NCBI RefSeq assembly: GCF_021654335.1
Contig: NZ_AP023423.1
Coordinates: 280,001 to 344,000 of the forward strand
Length of the DNA stretch: 64,000 bases
Source of the DNA: Sideroxyarcus emersonii
GTDB lineage: Bacteria; Pseudomonadota; Gammaproteobacteria; Burkholderiales; Gallionellaceae
Reading direction: 5' to 3'
Shown here piece by piece: positions 34,944 through 44,060 of the stretch; position 1 is the first letter of the stretch, and every line of letters starts with the position of its first letter. Under the pieces are notes generated by a model. The model did no database searches. It was not told the origin of the DNA and worked only from the letters and a program-made list of their open reading frames with translations. Position numbers and translations under genes: made by a program.

Positions 34944-34986
34944 TCCACGGCTTGCACTGCGCATCCGGCCTGGCCGCCGCGATCCT

Positions 34987-35415
34987 TCAGGTTCCGGCCG
35001 GCCTCAGCTTGCTTCCCACCTTGGCATCGAACTTGGCCCGGTTGATGACGAAGCGTTCATGCAGTCCTTTGGAGATCACTTCCACACCGTCGTGCGCTTG
35101 CACTTCGAATACCAGCCGCCGGCCGTCCACTTCGACCAGCGTGACGCTGGCGGTGACTTCAAGGCCGGGCGGGGTGGCCGCCTGATGGCTGACATTGATG
35201 TGCGTGCCGACGGTCTGTTCGGCCGGCCAGTCGATGTGCGGGTTGATGCATTTGATGCAGGCCCATTCGAGGAAGCCGACCATGAAGCCGGTGGCGAACA
35301 CCTCGGGCATGGCGAGGAATTCTTCGGCTTCCGGGTATAGCGCCGGAACGGTCTTCGACGAGGGGACGAGGAACTTGTGCTCGTATCGGATGCCGGGTTT
35401 CAGAGTGTCTTTCAT
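34987..35415 (-). CDS. FlK-like hotdog thioesterase
   Basis: 142 residues. Matches the fluoroacetyl-CoA-thioesterase-like family of single hotdog domains: ATGFMVGFLEWACIKCINPH with catalytic Glu, TVGTHINVSHQAATPPG with catalytic Thr and His, and VFEVQAHDGVEVISKGLHERFVI. Substrate unknown; these proteins hydrolyse short acyl-CoAs. The chosen ATG follows aggag; an upstream ATG at 35439 would add eight residues. It lies 20 bases after spoT and is likely cotranscribed. Confidence 0.8.
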   Translation of the reverse strand: MKDTLKPGIRYEHKFLVPSSKTVPALYPEAEEFLAMPEVFATGFMVGFLEWACIKCINPHIDWPAEQTVGTHINVSHQAATPPGLEVTASVTLVEVDGRRLVFEVQAHDGVEVISKGLHERFVINRAKFDAKVGSKLRPAGT

Positions 35416-35435
35416 TCTGGTGCTCCTGTCTGCGG

Positions 35436-37565
35436 TCATGCAGGGATGTTCTTCACGCGCGTGATGCGTATCACTTCCTGGATCCTGCGCAGGCTGCGCA
35501 TGACGTTGGCCAGGTGCTGGCGGTTGTTCACCTGCAGCGTGAAGTAGAGTGCAGTGTATTCGCCTTCGCTGGTGAAGTGGACGTTCTCGATGTTGGATTC
35601 GGCGTCGGAGATGGCGGCGGCGACCTTGGCCAGCACGCCGCGCTGGTTGGCCACGATCAGCTTGATGCTGACATCGAACAGCTTGCTGATGTTCTTGTCC
35701 CACACCACGTCCATCCATTCTTCGCTGCTGCCACGGCCCTTGCGCAAGGAAGGGCAGTCGTGGGTGTGGACAACCAGCCCCTGCCCGCTCTTGATGACGC
35801 CGATGATGGGGTCGCCGGGAATCGGGCGGCAACACTTGGCGTACTGCACGGCCATGCCTTCGTTGCCGAACAGGGTGACGATGCCGCTGGAGTTGGCTTC
35901 GGCCCGGCTGTGGTCGCCTTCGTTGATGCGGGCGAGCTGGCGCGCGATCACCATGTTCAGCCGGCGGCCCAGCCCGATGTCGGCGAAGATCTCCTGGCGC
36001 GATTTGGCGCCGTTCTCCTTCAGCACGCGCTCCCAGCATATCTCCGGGACGTCCTGCAGCTTGAAGCCGAGCGAACCGAGCGCCTGGCCGAGCAGTCGTT
36101 CGCCGAGCTTGGCCGATTCTTCCAGGTGCATGGTCTTCAGCGCATGGCGGATCTCGCCGCGCGCCTTGCTGGTGACGACATAGCTCAGCCAGGCCGGGTT
36201 CGGATGCGCGAGCGTGGCGGTGACGATCTCGACGCGGTCGCCGTTGTGCAACTCGGTGCGCAGGGGAACGAGCTCGGCATTCACCTTGGCGGCGACGCAG
36301 CGGTTACCGATGTCGGTGTGCACGCTGTAGGCGAAATCGACTGCGGTGGCGCCGCGCGGCAGCGCGTAGATCTTGCCTTTGGGCGAGAAGACATAGACTT
36401 CGTCCGGGAACAGGTCGACCTTCAGGTGTTCCAGGAACTCGACCGAATCGCCGCTCTGCGCCAGGCTCTCGAGCAGGCTCTGCAGCCACTGGTGCGTCTT
36501 CTGGTGCAGGTCGTTGATCTGCGCTTCGGAGGTCTTGTACAGCCAGTGCGAGGCGACGCCGCTTTCCGCCAGCTTGTTCATCTCGTGGGTGCGTATCTGC
36601 ACCTCGATGGGGGTGCCGAACGGTCCGAACAGTGCGGTATGCAGCGACTGGTAGCCGTTCGCCTTGGGGATGGCGATGTAATCCTTGAAACGGCCGGGGA
36701 AGGGTTTATACAACCCGTGCAGCACGCCCAAGGCGACATAGCACGAGGGAATGTCTTCCACCAGCACGCGGAAACCGTAGATGTCGAGCACCTGGGCGAA
36801 AGCCAGCGATTTGGACTGCATCTTCTGGTAGATGCCGTAAAGGTGCTTCTCGCGGCCGCGCACTTCCGCCTTGATATGGTTTTCTTCCAGTCGCTGCTTG
36901 ATCGCTTCCAGTATCTTGCTGACCACTTCGCGCCGGTTGCCGCGCGCGACCTTGAGCGCTTTCGACAGCACCGCATAGCGGTTCGGGTACAGGTATTTGA
37001 AGCTGAGGTCTTCCAGTTCCTGGTACAGCGTGTTGAGTCCCAGGCGATTGGCAATGGGGGCATAGATGTCCATCGTTTCGCGCGCGATGCGTTCGCTTTT
37101 TTCCCGCGAGACCGAATCCAGCGTGCGCATGTTGTGCAGGCGGTCGGCGAGCTTGATCAGGATCACGCGCACATCGCGCGCCATCGCCATCAGCATCTTG
37201 CGGAAGTTCTCCGCTTGCGCGTCTTCCTTGGTCTCGAACTGCAGCTTGTCCAGTTTGCTCAGACCGTCCACCAGCTCGGCCACGGGCTTGCCGAACTGTT
37301 CGCCGATCTGTTCGATGGTGACGCTGGTGTCTTCCGCGACGTCGTGCAGCAGGGCGGCGATGATGGCCTGCGTGTCGAGGTGCAGCGGGGTCAGGATGCG
37401 GGCGACGGCGATGGGGTGGGTGACGTAAGGGTCGCCCGACTGGCGCAGCTGGCCCTGGTGTGCGGTGCGGCTGAAGGCGAGCGCAGCTTCGATCTGCGCT
37501 ACGTCCTGGGGTTTCAGATAGGCGGAGACCTCCTGGAGCAGGGTGTCAGCATCTGCTTGTGGCAT
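35436..37565 (-). CDS. spoT: bifunctional (p)ppGpp synthase/hydrolase
   Basis: 709 residues. Domains in order: an HD hydrolase (ALLHDVAEDT near residue 72), a synthetase with RFKDYIAIPKANGYQSLHT (the RxKD form of bifunctional SpoT/Rel), a TGS domain (YVFSPKGKIYALPRGATAVDFAY), a helical region and a C-terminal ACT domain. The HD motif is intact, so it is not a RelA. It makes and degrades the stringent-response alarmone. It follows rpoZ by 49 bases in the usual gmk-rpoZ-spoT operon. Confidence 0.95.
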   Translation of the reverse strand: MPQADADTLLQEVSAYLKPQDVAQIEAALAFSRTAHQGQLRQSGDPYVTHPIAVARILTPLHLDTQAIIAALLHDVAEDTSVTIEQIGEQFGKPVAELVDGLSKLDKLQFETKEDAQAENFRKMLMAMARDVRVILIKLADRLHNMRTLDSVSREKSERIARETMDIYAPIANRLGLNTLYQELEDLSFKYLYPNRYAVLSKALKVARGNRREVVSKILEAIKQRLEENHIKAEVRGREKHLYGIYQKMQSKSLAFAQVLDIYGFRVLVEDIPSCYVALGVLHGLYKPFPGRFKDYIAIPKANGYQSLHTALFGPFGTPIEVQIRTHEMNKLAESGVASHWLYKTSEAQINDLHQKTHQWLQSLLESLAQSGDSVEFLEHLKVDLFPDEVYVFSPKGKIYALPRGATAVDFAYSVHTDIGNRCVAAKVNAELVPLRTELHNGDRVEIVTATLAHPNPAWLSYVVTSKARGEIRHALKTMHLEESAKLGERLLGQALGSLGFKLQDVPEICWERVLKENGAKSRQEIFADIGLGRRLNMVIARQLARINEGDHSRAEANSSGIVTLFGNEGMAVQYAKCCRPIPGDPIIGVIKSGQGLVVHTHDCPSLRKGRGSSEEWMDVVWDKNISKLFDVSIKLIVANQRGVLAKVAAAISDAESNIENVHFTSEGEYTALYFTLQVNNRQHLANVMRSLRRIQEVIRITRVKNIPA

Positions 37566-37614
37566 AGAACATTGTTACTGGATGTGCCGCCGGAACGATC
37601 ACGGCGGCATGCGT

Positions 37615-37821
37615 TCAGGCCATGCCGCGATTCAGTATTTCGATGCCGACCTTGCCCTCGCTGATCTCGCGCAGGGCGACGACGGTGGCCTTGTCCTTGC
37701 TGTTCTCCACCAGGTAGCCGGCGCCGTTGGCCAGCTGGCGTGCACGGTAGGCGGCGGCCAGGGTCAGTTCGAAACGGTTGGGGATATGCTTCATGCAATC
37801 TTCGACGGTGATGCGTGCCAT
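37615..37821 (-). CDS. rpoZ: RNA polymerase omega subunit
   Basis: 68 residues starting [19 protein letters not shown]. The RARQLANG and LREISEGK segments are the conserved omega core. It assists folding of the beta' subunit and binding of ppGpp. It lies between gmk and spoT, 9 bases after gmk. Confidence 0.95.
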   Translation of the reverse strand: MARITVEDCMKHIPNRFELTLAAAYRARQLANGAGYLVENSKDKATVVALREISEGKVGIEILNRGMA

Positions 37822-37830
37822 GGTGTGCTC

Positions 37831-38442
37831 CTATTGGTGAAATTGATTGATGAGGGTTGCGTGACGAGCGAGTTGGCTGTCGCGCTGCAACCCGACCGCG
37901 ATGATCACCGCCTCGAGCTGCCGCAATGCCTCGTCCAGCTTGTCGTTGATGATAACATAGTCGAACTCCGCGACATGCGAGATGTCCTCCTGCGCGGCCT
38001 GCAGGCGGCGGGCGATCACCTCGGCGCTGTCCTGTCCCCGCCCGTTCAGACGGCTCTCCAGCGCCGCCAGCGAGGGCGGCAGGATGAAGATGGAGACGGC
38101 ATGCGGCATCAGCCTGCGCACCTGCTCCGCGCCCTGCCAGTCGATCTCCAGCAGGATGTCGCGCCCTGAGGCCAGTTCCTTCTCTATCCACGGCTGCGAA
38201 GTGCCGTACAGGTTGCCGTAGACTTCTGCGCTTTCCAGGAAATCGCCGCGCTTCGCCATCTGCAGGAAGGTGTCGCGGCTGACGAAGTGGTAGTCCTTGC
38301 CGTCCGTTTCGCCGGGACGCGGTGCGCGCGTGGTGTAGGAGATGGATAGCGCAATCTGCGTATTGCCCTTGAGCAGGGCGCTGACCAGGCTGGTCTTGCC
38401 CGCTCCCGAAGGGGCGCTGATGATGAAAAGATTGCCGGACAT
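37831..38442 (-). CDS. gmk: guanylate kinase
   Basis: 203 residues. P-loop SAPSGAGKTSL at residues 9-19, GMP-binding STRAP-type segment (SYTTRAPRPGE) and the ILLEIDWQGAEQVR stretch are standard. Phosphorylates GMP to GDP. It follows yicC by 9 bases in the same operon. Confidence 0.95.
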   Translation of the reverse strand: MSGNLFIISAPSGAGKTSLVSALLKGNTQIALSISYTTRAPRPGETDGKDYHFVSRDTFLQMAKRGDFLESAEVYGNLYGTSQPWIEKELASGRDILLEIDWQGAEQVRRLMPHAVSIFILPPSLAALESRLNGRGQDSAEVIARRLQAAQEDISHVAEFDYVIINDKLDEALRQLEAVIIAVGLQRDSQLARHATLINQFHQ

Positions 38443-38451
38443 GCTGTTCTC

Positions 38452-39318
38452 CTATTCGATGTTCTGTACCTGTTCGCGCATCTGCTCGATGAGGATCTTG
38501 ATCTCCATCGCGCTGCGCGAGACCTCGGCATCGACGGATTTCGAGCCGAGCGTATTGGCTTCCCGGTGCAGTTCCTGCATCAGGAAGTCGAGGCGTTTGC
38601 CGACCGCGCCGCCTTTGTCCAGCACGCGCCGTACCTCGGCAAGATGGGTCTGCAGGCGGGAAAGTTCCTCGTCCACGTCGATCTTGCTGGCGTAGAGCGT
38701 GATCTCCTGGCGCACGCGCTCGTCGTCCTCGCTGCCCAGCGCTTCGAGCAGGCGCGTGCGCAGCTTGGCCTCGTAAGCGGCGATGGCGCCGGGGATGCGC
38801 GGGGCCACGGCCAGGCGCAGGTTTTCGATCTGCGCCACCCGTTCCAGCAGGAAGTCCTTGAGCTTCTCGCCTTCGCGCTGGCGCGCGGCGGCGAAATCCT
38901 GCAGGGCCTTGGCCAGCAGGTTGCGCAACGCGTCAAGCAAGGCATCGGCGGAGAGCGCCGGGCTTGCCAGCACGCCGTTCCAGCGCAGCACGTCGTTGAC
39001 CGAAAGTTCGCGCGCATCCGGCAGCATTTCGCGCACCTGCACGCTCCACAGTGCCAGTTGCTGCACCATGACCTGGTTCAGCCGGGCCGGCTCCTGTTCG
39101 GACTGGCGCGAGGCCAGGTTGATGCGGCATTCCACCTTGCCGCGACCGATCTGTGCGGCGATGGCTTCGCGCAGGGCGGGTTCCTGCGTACGCAGCTCGT
39201 CCGGCATGCGCAGTTGCAGGTCCAGGTAGCGGTGGTTGACGGAGCGCAGTTCCAGAGTAAGCGAGCCGGAGTCCAGTTCGACGGCGACGGAGGCAAAACC
39301 GGTCATGCTGTAGATCAT
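38452..39318 (-). CDS. yicC: YicC family endoribonuclease-like protein
   Basis: 288 residues. Starts MIYSMTGFASVAVEL and continues ELRSVNHRYLDLQLRMPDEL, the YicC hallmark; the C-terminal DUF1732 part (GKRLDFLMQELHREANTLGS) is complete. Family members are reported to cleave RNA. The chosen ATG has ggag six bases upstream; the longer frame has none. It heads the operon with gmk, rpoZ and spoT. Confidence 0.92.
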   Translation of the reverse strand: MIYSMTGFASVAVELDSGSLTLELRSVNHRYLDLQLRMPDELRTQEPALREAIAAQIGRGKVECRINLASRQSEQEPARLNQVMVQQLALWSVQVREMLPDARELSVNDVLRWNGVLASPALSADALLDALRNLLAKALQDFAAARQREGEKLKDFLLERVAQIENLRLAVAPRIPGAIAAYEAKLRTRLLEALGSEDDERVRQEITLYASKIDVDEELSRLQTHLAEVRRVLDKGGAVGKRLDFLMQELHREANTLGSKSVDAEVSRSAMEIKILIEQMREQVQNIE

Positions 39319-39434
39319 TGAAAACTCCGGGCGAAATGGAAAAAACCTAGGCTGAACGCCGCGCATTATATTACGATTGCACCTCACTACAGACTCCCGA
39401 GGAATATTTGGGGTGCATAAAAACTAGGGAGAAG

Positions 39435-40247
39435 ATGAAGTTCGCAGTCCATCAGGCCAACCACATCGGCGGTCGCAAGTACAACCAGGACCGGGTGGGA
39501 TATGCCTATACCAATGACGCGCTGCTGCTGGTGCTGGCTGACGGCATGGGCGGCCATCTGCATGGCGAGATCGCCGCGCAGATCGCCGTGCATACCTTCA
39601 TGCGCGCGTTCGCCCGCCTGGAACAGGCGCGGGTGAAGGAGCCGGAGGTATTCCTGCGCGCCACCATGCGCGCCGGGCACGATGCCATCTTCGACTATGC
39701 GCGCGCGGAGAATCTTGGCGGCAATCCCGGCACCACCTGTGTCGCCGCGCTGGTACAGGACGGGCAGATCTGGTGGGCGCACGCCGGTGATTCGCGCTGC
39801 TACCTGCTGCGCGGCAACGCGGTGGCGAACGTCACGCACGACCATTCCGTGGTGCAGCAGTGGGCGGACTGGGGCATCATCAGCCCGGACGAGATGAAGA
39901 CCCACCCCGACCGCAACAAGATCACCAATTGCCTGGGCGGCGTGGAAGACATGTTCTATGTCGACGTCGCCCCGCCGATCGCCGCCCAGTCCGGCGATAC
40001 GCTGCTGCTGTGCAGCGATGGCTTCTGGAGCCCGCTGACCGACGAGGAGATGGCCAGGCTGTCGTCCGTGCCCGTGCTGGCGGAGCGGCTGGATGAATTG
40101 ATCGACATGGCCGTGTACCGCGAAGGGGCGCGAGCCGACAATACCACTGCCGTAGTGGCCCGCCTGGGCGATGGCGAGGGGGAGCATGCCACCGACGTGC
40201 CGGTCTGCGTCATGCTGGACGAGCGTCCCGCGCCAAGGAACTTCTGA
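39435..40247 (+). CDS. PP2C-type serine/threonine phosphatase
   Basis: 270 residues. Metal-binding motifs of PP2C are in place: YNQDRVG near residue 20, [32 protein letters not shown] and [10 protein letters not shown]. It is divergent from yicC and precedes rph, a common betaproteobacterial order. Substrate unknown; a Ser/Thr kinase partner was not found in the window. A ribosome site (ggagaag) precedes the ATG. Confidence 0.9.
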   Translation: MKFAVHQANHIGGRKYNQDRVGYAYTNDALLLVLADGMGGHLHGEIAAQIAVHTFMRAFARLEQARVKEPEVFLRATMRAGHDAIFDYARAENLGGNPGTTCVAALVQDGQIWWAHAGDSRCYLLRGNAVANVTHDHSVVQQWADWGIISPDEMKTHPDRNKITNCLGGVEDMFYVDVAPPIAAQSGDTLLLCSDGFWSPLTDEEMARLSSVPVLAERLDELIDMAVYREGARADNTTAVVARLGDGEGEHATDVPVCVMLDERPAPRNF

Positions 40248-40257
40248 GCAAGTCCGT

Positions 40258-40263
40258 TATAAT
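40258..40263 (+). promoter_or_regulatory. likely -10 box of rph
   Basis: tataat lies 34 bases before the rph start, just after the stop of the phosphatase gene. A matching -35 hexamer is not evident. Confidence 0.45.
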
Positions 40264-40297
40264 CCGCGCTGTTTTCAATTTCCCCGAGGTTCCAGTC

Positions 40298-41014
40298 ATG
40301 CGTCCCAGCCAGCGTAAGCCGGATCAGCTGCGTGCTATCCGCATCACCCGCCATTACACCAGGCATGCCGAAGGTTCGGTGCTGATCGAGTGCGGCGACA
40401 CCAAGGTCATCTGCACCGCCAGCGTGGAAGAGCGCGTGCCGCCGCACAAGAAGGGCAGCGGCGAAGGCTGGGTGACCGCGGAATACGGCATGTTGCCGCG
40501 CTCCACCGGCGAACGCATGCAGCGCGAAGCGGCCAAGGGCAAGCAGTCCGGGCGCACGCAGGAGATCCAGCGCCTGATCGGGCGCAGCCTGCGCGCCGTG
40601 GTCGATCTCGGCAAGCTCGGCGAGCGCACTGTCACGCTCGACTGCGACGTGATCCAGGCCGACGGCGGCACGCGCACCGCCAGCATCACCGGTGCCTTCG
40701 TTGCGCTGCACGATGCGGTAAGCGGCCTGATGCAAAAAGGCCTGGTGAAGGAGAACCCGCTCAAGGAGGCCGTCGCCGCCATTTCGGTCGGCATCTACCA
40801 GGGCACGCCGGTGCTCGACCTCGACTATGTCGAAGACTCCGCCTGCGACACCGACATGAACGTGGTGATGCTGGGCAGCGGCCATTTCGTCGAAGTGCAG
40901 GGCACGGCGGAAGGCCATCCGTTTTCGCGCGAGGAGATGGATACCCTGCTGGAGCTGGCGAAGCACGGCATCGGGCAACTGGTGGAGATGCAGCGCAAGG
41001 CGCTGCAAGGCTGA
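40298..41014 (+). CDS. rph: RNase PH
   Basis: 238 residues, full length. [20 protein letters not shown] and the [16 protein letters not shown] loop are typical, as is DADGGTR-like [17 protein letters not shown]. The enzyme trims 3' ends of tRNA precursors by phosphorolysis. It lies upstream of rdgB and hemW. Confidence 0.96.
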   Translation: MRPSQRKPDQLRAIRITRHYTRHAEGSVLIECGDTKVICTASVEERVPPHKKGSGEGWVTAEYGMLPRSTGERMQREAAKGKQSGRTQEIQRLIGRSLRAVVDLGKLGERTVTLDCDVIQADGGTRTASITGAFVALHDAVSGLMQKGLVKENPLKEAVAAISVGIYQGTPVLDLDYVEDSACDTDMNVVMLGSGHFVEVQGTAEGHPFSREEMDTLLELAKHGIGQLVEMQRKALQG

Positions 41015-41164
41015 CGGGGCGCGAGCGGGCTCGCTGCGGACGGCGTCGGCAGGCGGTCTGCGGCCATTTTTCGTGAAGATGGCCGTCGATCCTCGGTCCC
41101 GGGCTGCAGGGCCTGAAGATCGCCGTCGTCATTGGGCTGCGGGCAATATGATATTGGACAGGCA

Positions 41165-41755
41165 ATGAAGAAACTGGTCATCGCATCGAACAACCCGGGC
41201 AAGCTGCGCGAATTCCAGCGCATGCTGGCCCCGCTTGGCATCGAGGTGCTGACGCAGGCGCAGCTCGGCATTTCCGAGGCCGAAGAGCCGCACTGTACTT
41301 TCGTCGAGAACGCGCTGGCCAAAGCACGCCATGTCAGCCGCGAAAGCGGCCTGCCGGCGCTGGCCGACGACTCCGGTATCTGCGTCGAAGCGCTGGGCGG
41401 TGCGCCCGGCGTGATCTCCGCGCGCTATGCGGGAGACAATCCGAAATCCGACGTGCGCAACAACGAAAAGCTGCTGCGCGAGATGCAGGGCGTGGCCGAC
41501 CGCCGCGCGCATTATTACTGCGTGCTGGTGCTGGTGCGCCATGCCGACGATCCGCAACCGCTGATCGCCGAGGGCGAATGGCACGGCGAGATATTCCATG
41601 AAGAACGCGGCGATGGCGGCTTCGGCTACGACCCGATGTTCTGGCTGCCGCAGTTCGGCAAGACGGCGGCGGAGCTGACGCACGACGAGAAGGCGCAGAT
41701 CAGTCATCGCGCCAAGGCGCTGCAGGTGCTGATGCAGCGCTTCCCGCGCGCATGA
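41165..41755 (+). CDS. rdgB: dITP/XTP pyrophosphatase
   Basis: 196 residues. Opening KLVIASNNPGKLREF (substrate loop) and DDSGICVEALGGAPGVISARYAG are diagnostic of the Ham1/RdgB family, with FGYDPMFWLP and SHRAKAL near the end. Removes non-canonical purine triphosphates. The 150-base gap after rph holds no gene. It overlaps hemW by 4 bases. Confidence 0.96.
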   Translation: MKKLVIASNNPGKLREFQRMLAPLGIEVLTQAQLGISEAEEPHCTFVENALAKARHVSRESGLPALADDSGICVEALGGAPGVISARYAGDNPKSDVRNNEKLLREMQGVADRRAHYYCVLVLVRHADDPQPLIAEGEWHGEIFHEERGDGGFGYDPMFWLPQFGKTAAELTHDEKAQISHRAKALQVLMQRFPRA

Positions 41756-42993
41756 GCGTGCAGGCGCTGCAGCCTTTCGGCATCAGCTCGCAGCCGGTGA
41801 ATTTCCGCGCGCTGCCGCCGCTGTCGCTGTACATCCACATCCCCTGGTGCGTGCGCAAATGTCCCTATTGCGACTTCAATTCGCACGAGGCGCGCGGCAG
41901 CCTGCCGGAGCGGGAGTATGTGGCTGCGCTGGTGCGCGACCTGGAGATGGCGCTGCCGCTGATCTGGGGGCGTAAGGTGTATACCGTGTTCTTCGGCGGC
42001 GGCACGCCCAGCCTGCTGAGCGGGGAGAGCGTGACGGAGATCCTGCGCCAGGTGCGCATGCTGCTGCCGCTCGATATCAACGCCGAGATCACGCTGGAAG
42101 CCAATCCCGGCACGGTGGAGGCGGACAAGTTCGCCGCCTTCCGCGAGGCGGGGGTGAACCGCTTGTCGCTCGGCATCCAGAGTTTCAACGATACCCATCT
42201 GCAGGCGCTGGGACGCATCCACTCCGCCGCCGAGGCTAGGCGCGCGATCGAGGTTGCGCAGCGCCATTTCGACAACATCAACCTCGACCTGATGTACGCG
42301 CTGCCGCACCAGACACCGGAGCAGGCCTTGCAGGATGTGCAGGCTGCGCTGCAATACCGGCCGCAACACCTGTCCTGCTATCACCTGACGCTGGAGCCGA
42401 ACACGCTGTTTGCGCACCGTCCGCCGCCCTTGCCGGACGACGACGCGAGCAGCGACATGCAGCAATCCATCGAGGCGCTGCTTGCCGCACAGGGTTACGA
42501 ACACTACGAGACTTCGGCCTTCGCGCAGCCCGGACGACGCTCGCGGCATAACCTGAACTACTGGCAGTTCGGCGACTATCTGGGGATCGGTGCGGGCGCC
42601 CACAGCAAACTGAGTTTCCATGACAAGGTGCTGCGGCAGGCGCGCTACAAGCAGCCGCAGGCCTACATGGAGGCGGTGGCACGCGGCCAGCCGGCACAGG
42701 CACGACATGGTGAGGCGGATCCTTCCGGTGCCGGAGTGCAGGAAGCGCATGAGGTGTCGCATAACGACATCGCGTTCGAGTTCATGATGAATGCGCTGCG
42801 CCTGAACGAGGGATTCGACAGCTCGCTGTTCACCGAGCGCACCAGCCTGCCGTTGCTGTCGATACGCCGCGAGTTGGCCGAAGCGGAGCAACGAGGCTTG
42901 CTGTTGCAAGACCATAAAAAAATCGCCCCGACTGAATCGGGGCGACGGTTTTTGAACGACCTGCTGCAGATATTCCTGCGCGACGCAGGCTGA
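41752..42993 (+). CDS. hemW: HemW, heme chaperone (radical SAM)
   Basis: 413 residues. Radical SAM cluster Cys33, Cys37, Cys40 in YIHIPWCVRKCPYC, with FFGGGTPSLL and GIQSFNDTHLQALGRIHS. It lacks the extra N-terminal part of true HemN and groups with the heme chaperone HemW. The last 27 residues include HKKIAPTESGRRFLNDLLQI, whose DNA forms the terminator hairpin of the convergent gene. That tail is duplicated at 43524. Confidence 0.92.
   Translation: MSVQALQPFGISSQPVNFRALPPLSLYIHIPWCVRKCPYCDFNSHEARGSLPEREYVAALVRDLEMALPLIWGRKVYTVFFGGGTPSLLSGESVTEILRQVRMLLPLDINAEITLEANPGTVEADKFAAFREAGVNRLSLGIQSFNDTHLQALGRIHSAAEARRAIEVAQRHFDNINLDLMYALPHQTPEQALQDVQAALQYRPQHLSCYHLTLEPNTLFAHRPPPLPDDDASSDMQQSIEALLAAQGYEHYETSAFAQPGRRSRHNLNYWQFGDYLGIGAGAHSKLSFHDKVLRQARYKQPQAYMEAVARGQPAQARHGEADPSGAGVQEAHEVSHNDIAFEFMMNALRLNEGFDSSLFTERTSLPLLSIRRELAEAEQRGLLLQDHKKIAPTESGRRFLNDLLQIFLRDAG
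42914..42945 (-). terminator. terminator of the PsiF-repeat gene, inside hemW
   Basis: tcgccccga and tcggggcga form a perfect 9-bp stem with a 5-base loop. On the minus strand a run of seven T follows. It lies 54 bases past the stop of the 42999-43436 gene and wholly within the hemW coding region. Confidence 0.85.
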
Positions 42994-42998
42994 GGCTG

Positions 42999-43436
42999 TT
43001 ACTTGTCGGTCGGCTGCTTCGCGCTCTTCTTGGCGCGCTTGTCATGCGGTTTCCTAGCAGGTTTGTGCGGCGCACTCCTGGTGCTGCTGGTTGGGGCTGG
43101 CTTGTGGCTCGGGGCGGCGGCCTTCCCGGGCTGGGTGCCGGCCATGGCCGCGGCTTCGTTCCTGGTCATGCAGCTGGCGATGTAGTTGCTCCTGTCGTTA
43201 CCCTGCAGCTTCTTGTTCTTGGCGTTCTGTTCGCAGAGGCCGCTCTTGCGCTTGCGTTCCTCTTCCTGGACGTTGGCCGGCGATTCCGCCTGTTCCAGGC
43301 AGGACTTCATGAAATCCGCGCGTTCTGCGAGCGGCAGCTTCTGGCTCTTGGCCGAGCATTCGCTGCCTTGCAGCGCAAGTGCGGGGGTGGCGATGGCGAT
43401 CAGCAGCAGGCTGGTCAATGTGGCGATGTGCTTCAT
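42999..43436 (-). CDS. PsiF-repeat secreted protein, paralogue 1
   Basis: 145 residues with a signal peptide (MKHIATLTSLLLIAIATPALA). Two PsiF-type repeats follow, each with a Cys near the start and one at the end (ECSAKSQKLPLAERADFMKS and LCEQNAKNKKLQGNDRSNYI). The last 50 residues are a basic Pro/Lys-rich tail. The function of the family is unknown. Ribosome site ggag. The gene is convergent with hemW, with stops 5 bases apart. The gene at 43628 is its paralogue. Confidence 0.82.
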   Translation of the reverse strand: MKHIATLTSLLLIAIATPALALQGSECSAKSQKLPLAERADFMKSCLEQAESPANVQEEERKRKSGLCEQNAKNKKLQGNDRSNYIASCMTRNEAAAMAGTQPGKAAAPSHKPAPTSSTRSAPHKPARKPHDKRAKKSAKQPTDK

Positions 43437-43523
43437 GAAGACTCCTTGAATTCGCAATATTTGGTTTTTTGGACTGCCGTTCCGCTGGGTGGACGGCACC
43501 ATGTTGCATCTTTGCTTCGGACA

Positions 43524-43583
43524 CATAAAAACGCCGCACTGACCGAATCAGGGCGGCGTTTGCTGCACGATCTTTTACAAATC
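43524..43583 (+). pseudogene. duplicated remnant of the hemW 3' end
   Basis: Translated in one frame this reads HKNAALTESGRRLLHDLLQI. It matches 15 of 20 residues of the hemW tail (42913-42972), with the same hairpin position. There is no upstream hemW homology, so only the tail was copied together with the flanking PsiF-type gene. Confidence 0.8.
43529..43561 (-). terminator. terminator of PsiF-repeat paralogue 2
   Basis: aaacgccgc and gcggcgttt, plus inner ctga/tcag, form a long stem with one mismatch and a 5-base loop. On the minus strand the final ttttt continues. It lies 67 bases past the stop of the 43628-43948 gene and corresponds to the hairpin in the hemW tail. Confidence 0.8.
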
Positions 43584-43627
43584 GTCCCGGCGATGGCAAT
43601 TGGCTCGAATGACGTTGAATGGAGCCA

Positions 43628-43948
43628 TTACATCTTCGGATGCGGAGGGGCGCTTGGGTCGAAATCGTTCTCGCGGTAGCAGTGTTCCAGGTATTCGGAT
43701 TTCTTTTTGCCTTCCAGCTTCATGTTCTTGGCATTCTGGTTGCAGTTCGCTTCTTTCTCTTTTTGGCCTAGCGCCTTGGATTTTGCAGGCGCAGCCGCTT
43801 TTTCCAGGCATGACTTGGTGAATGCTTCGCGCTCTGCCATATTGGCGATCTTTTCTGCCTGGGTCGCGCAATCGTTGCCTTCATGCGCAAAGGTGGGGGC
43901 AGCAGTGGCTGCCAGCATCAGACTAACGAGGGTAATGACATATTTCAT
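43628..43948 (-). CDS. PsiF-repeat secreted protein, paralogue 2
   Basis: 106 residues with a signal peptide (ending THA or FAHE region). Two PsiF repeats are visible (DCATQAEKIANMAEREAFTK and NCNQNAKNMKLEGKKKSEYL). It lacks the basic tail of its paralogue and ends with DPSAPPHPKM. ggag precedes the ATG. The upstream 110 bases are AT-rich with ttaatttaatgttaaattaa, a likely promoter region. Confidence 0.82.
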   Translation of the reverse strand: MKYVITLVSLMLAATAAPTFAHEGNDCATQAEKIANMAEREAFTKSCLEKAAAPAKSKALGQKEKEANCNQNAKNMKLEGKKKSEYLEHCYRENDFDPSAPPHPKM

Positions 43949-44060
43949 GATGGCTCCTTGAATGGTTCAAGTGACTTAAAAAATACCAGGAAGAACACAG
44001 TCACCGAAAAAATAATAACATTAATTTAATGTTAAATTAACATTCAATTAACCATTCAGA

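Noticed and set aside
35514..37664. 716-codon plus-strand frame opposite spoT
   Set aside because: Shadow of the spoT coding frame, without known domains.
43044..43679. 211-codon plus-strand frame across the PsiF-type gene
   Set aside because: Mostly the shadow of the minus-strand gene; only the short hemW-tail segment within it is real homology and is listed separately.
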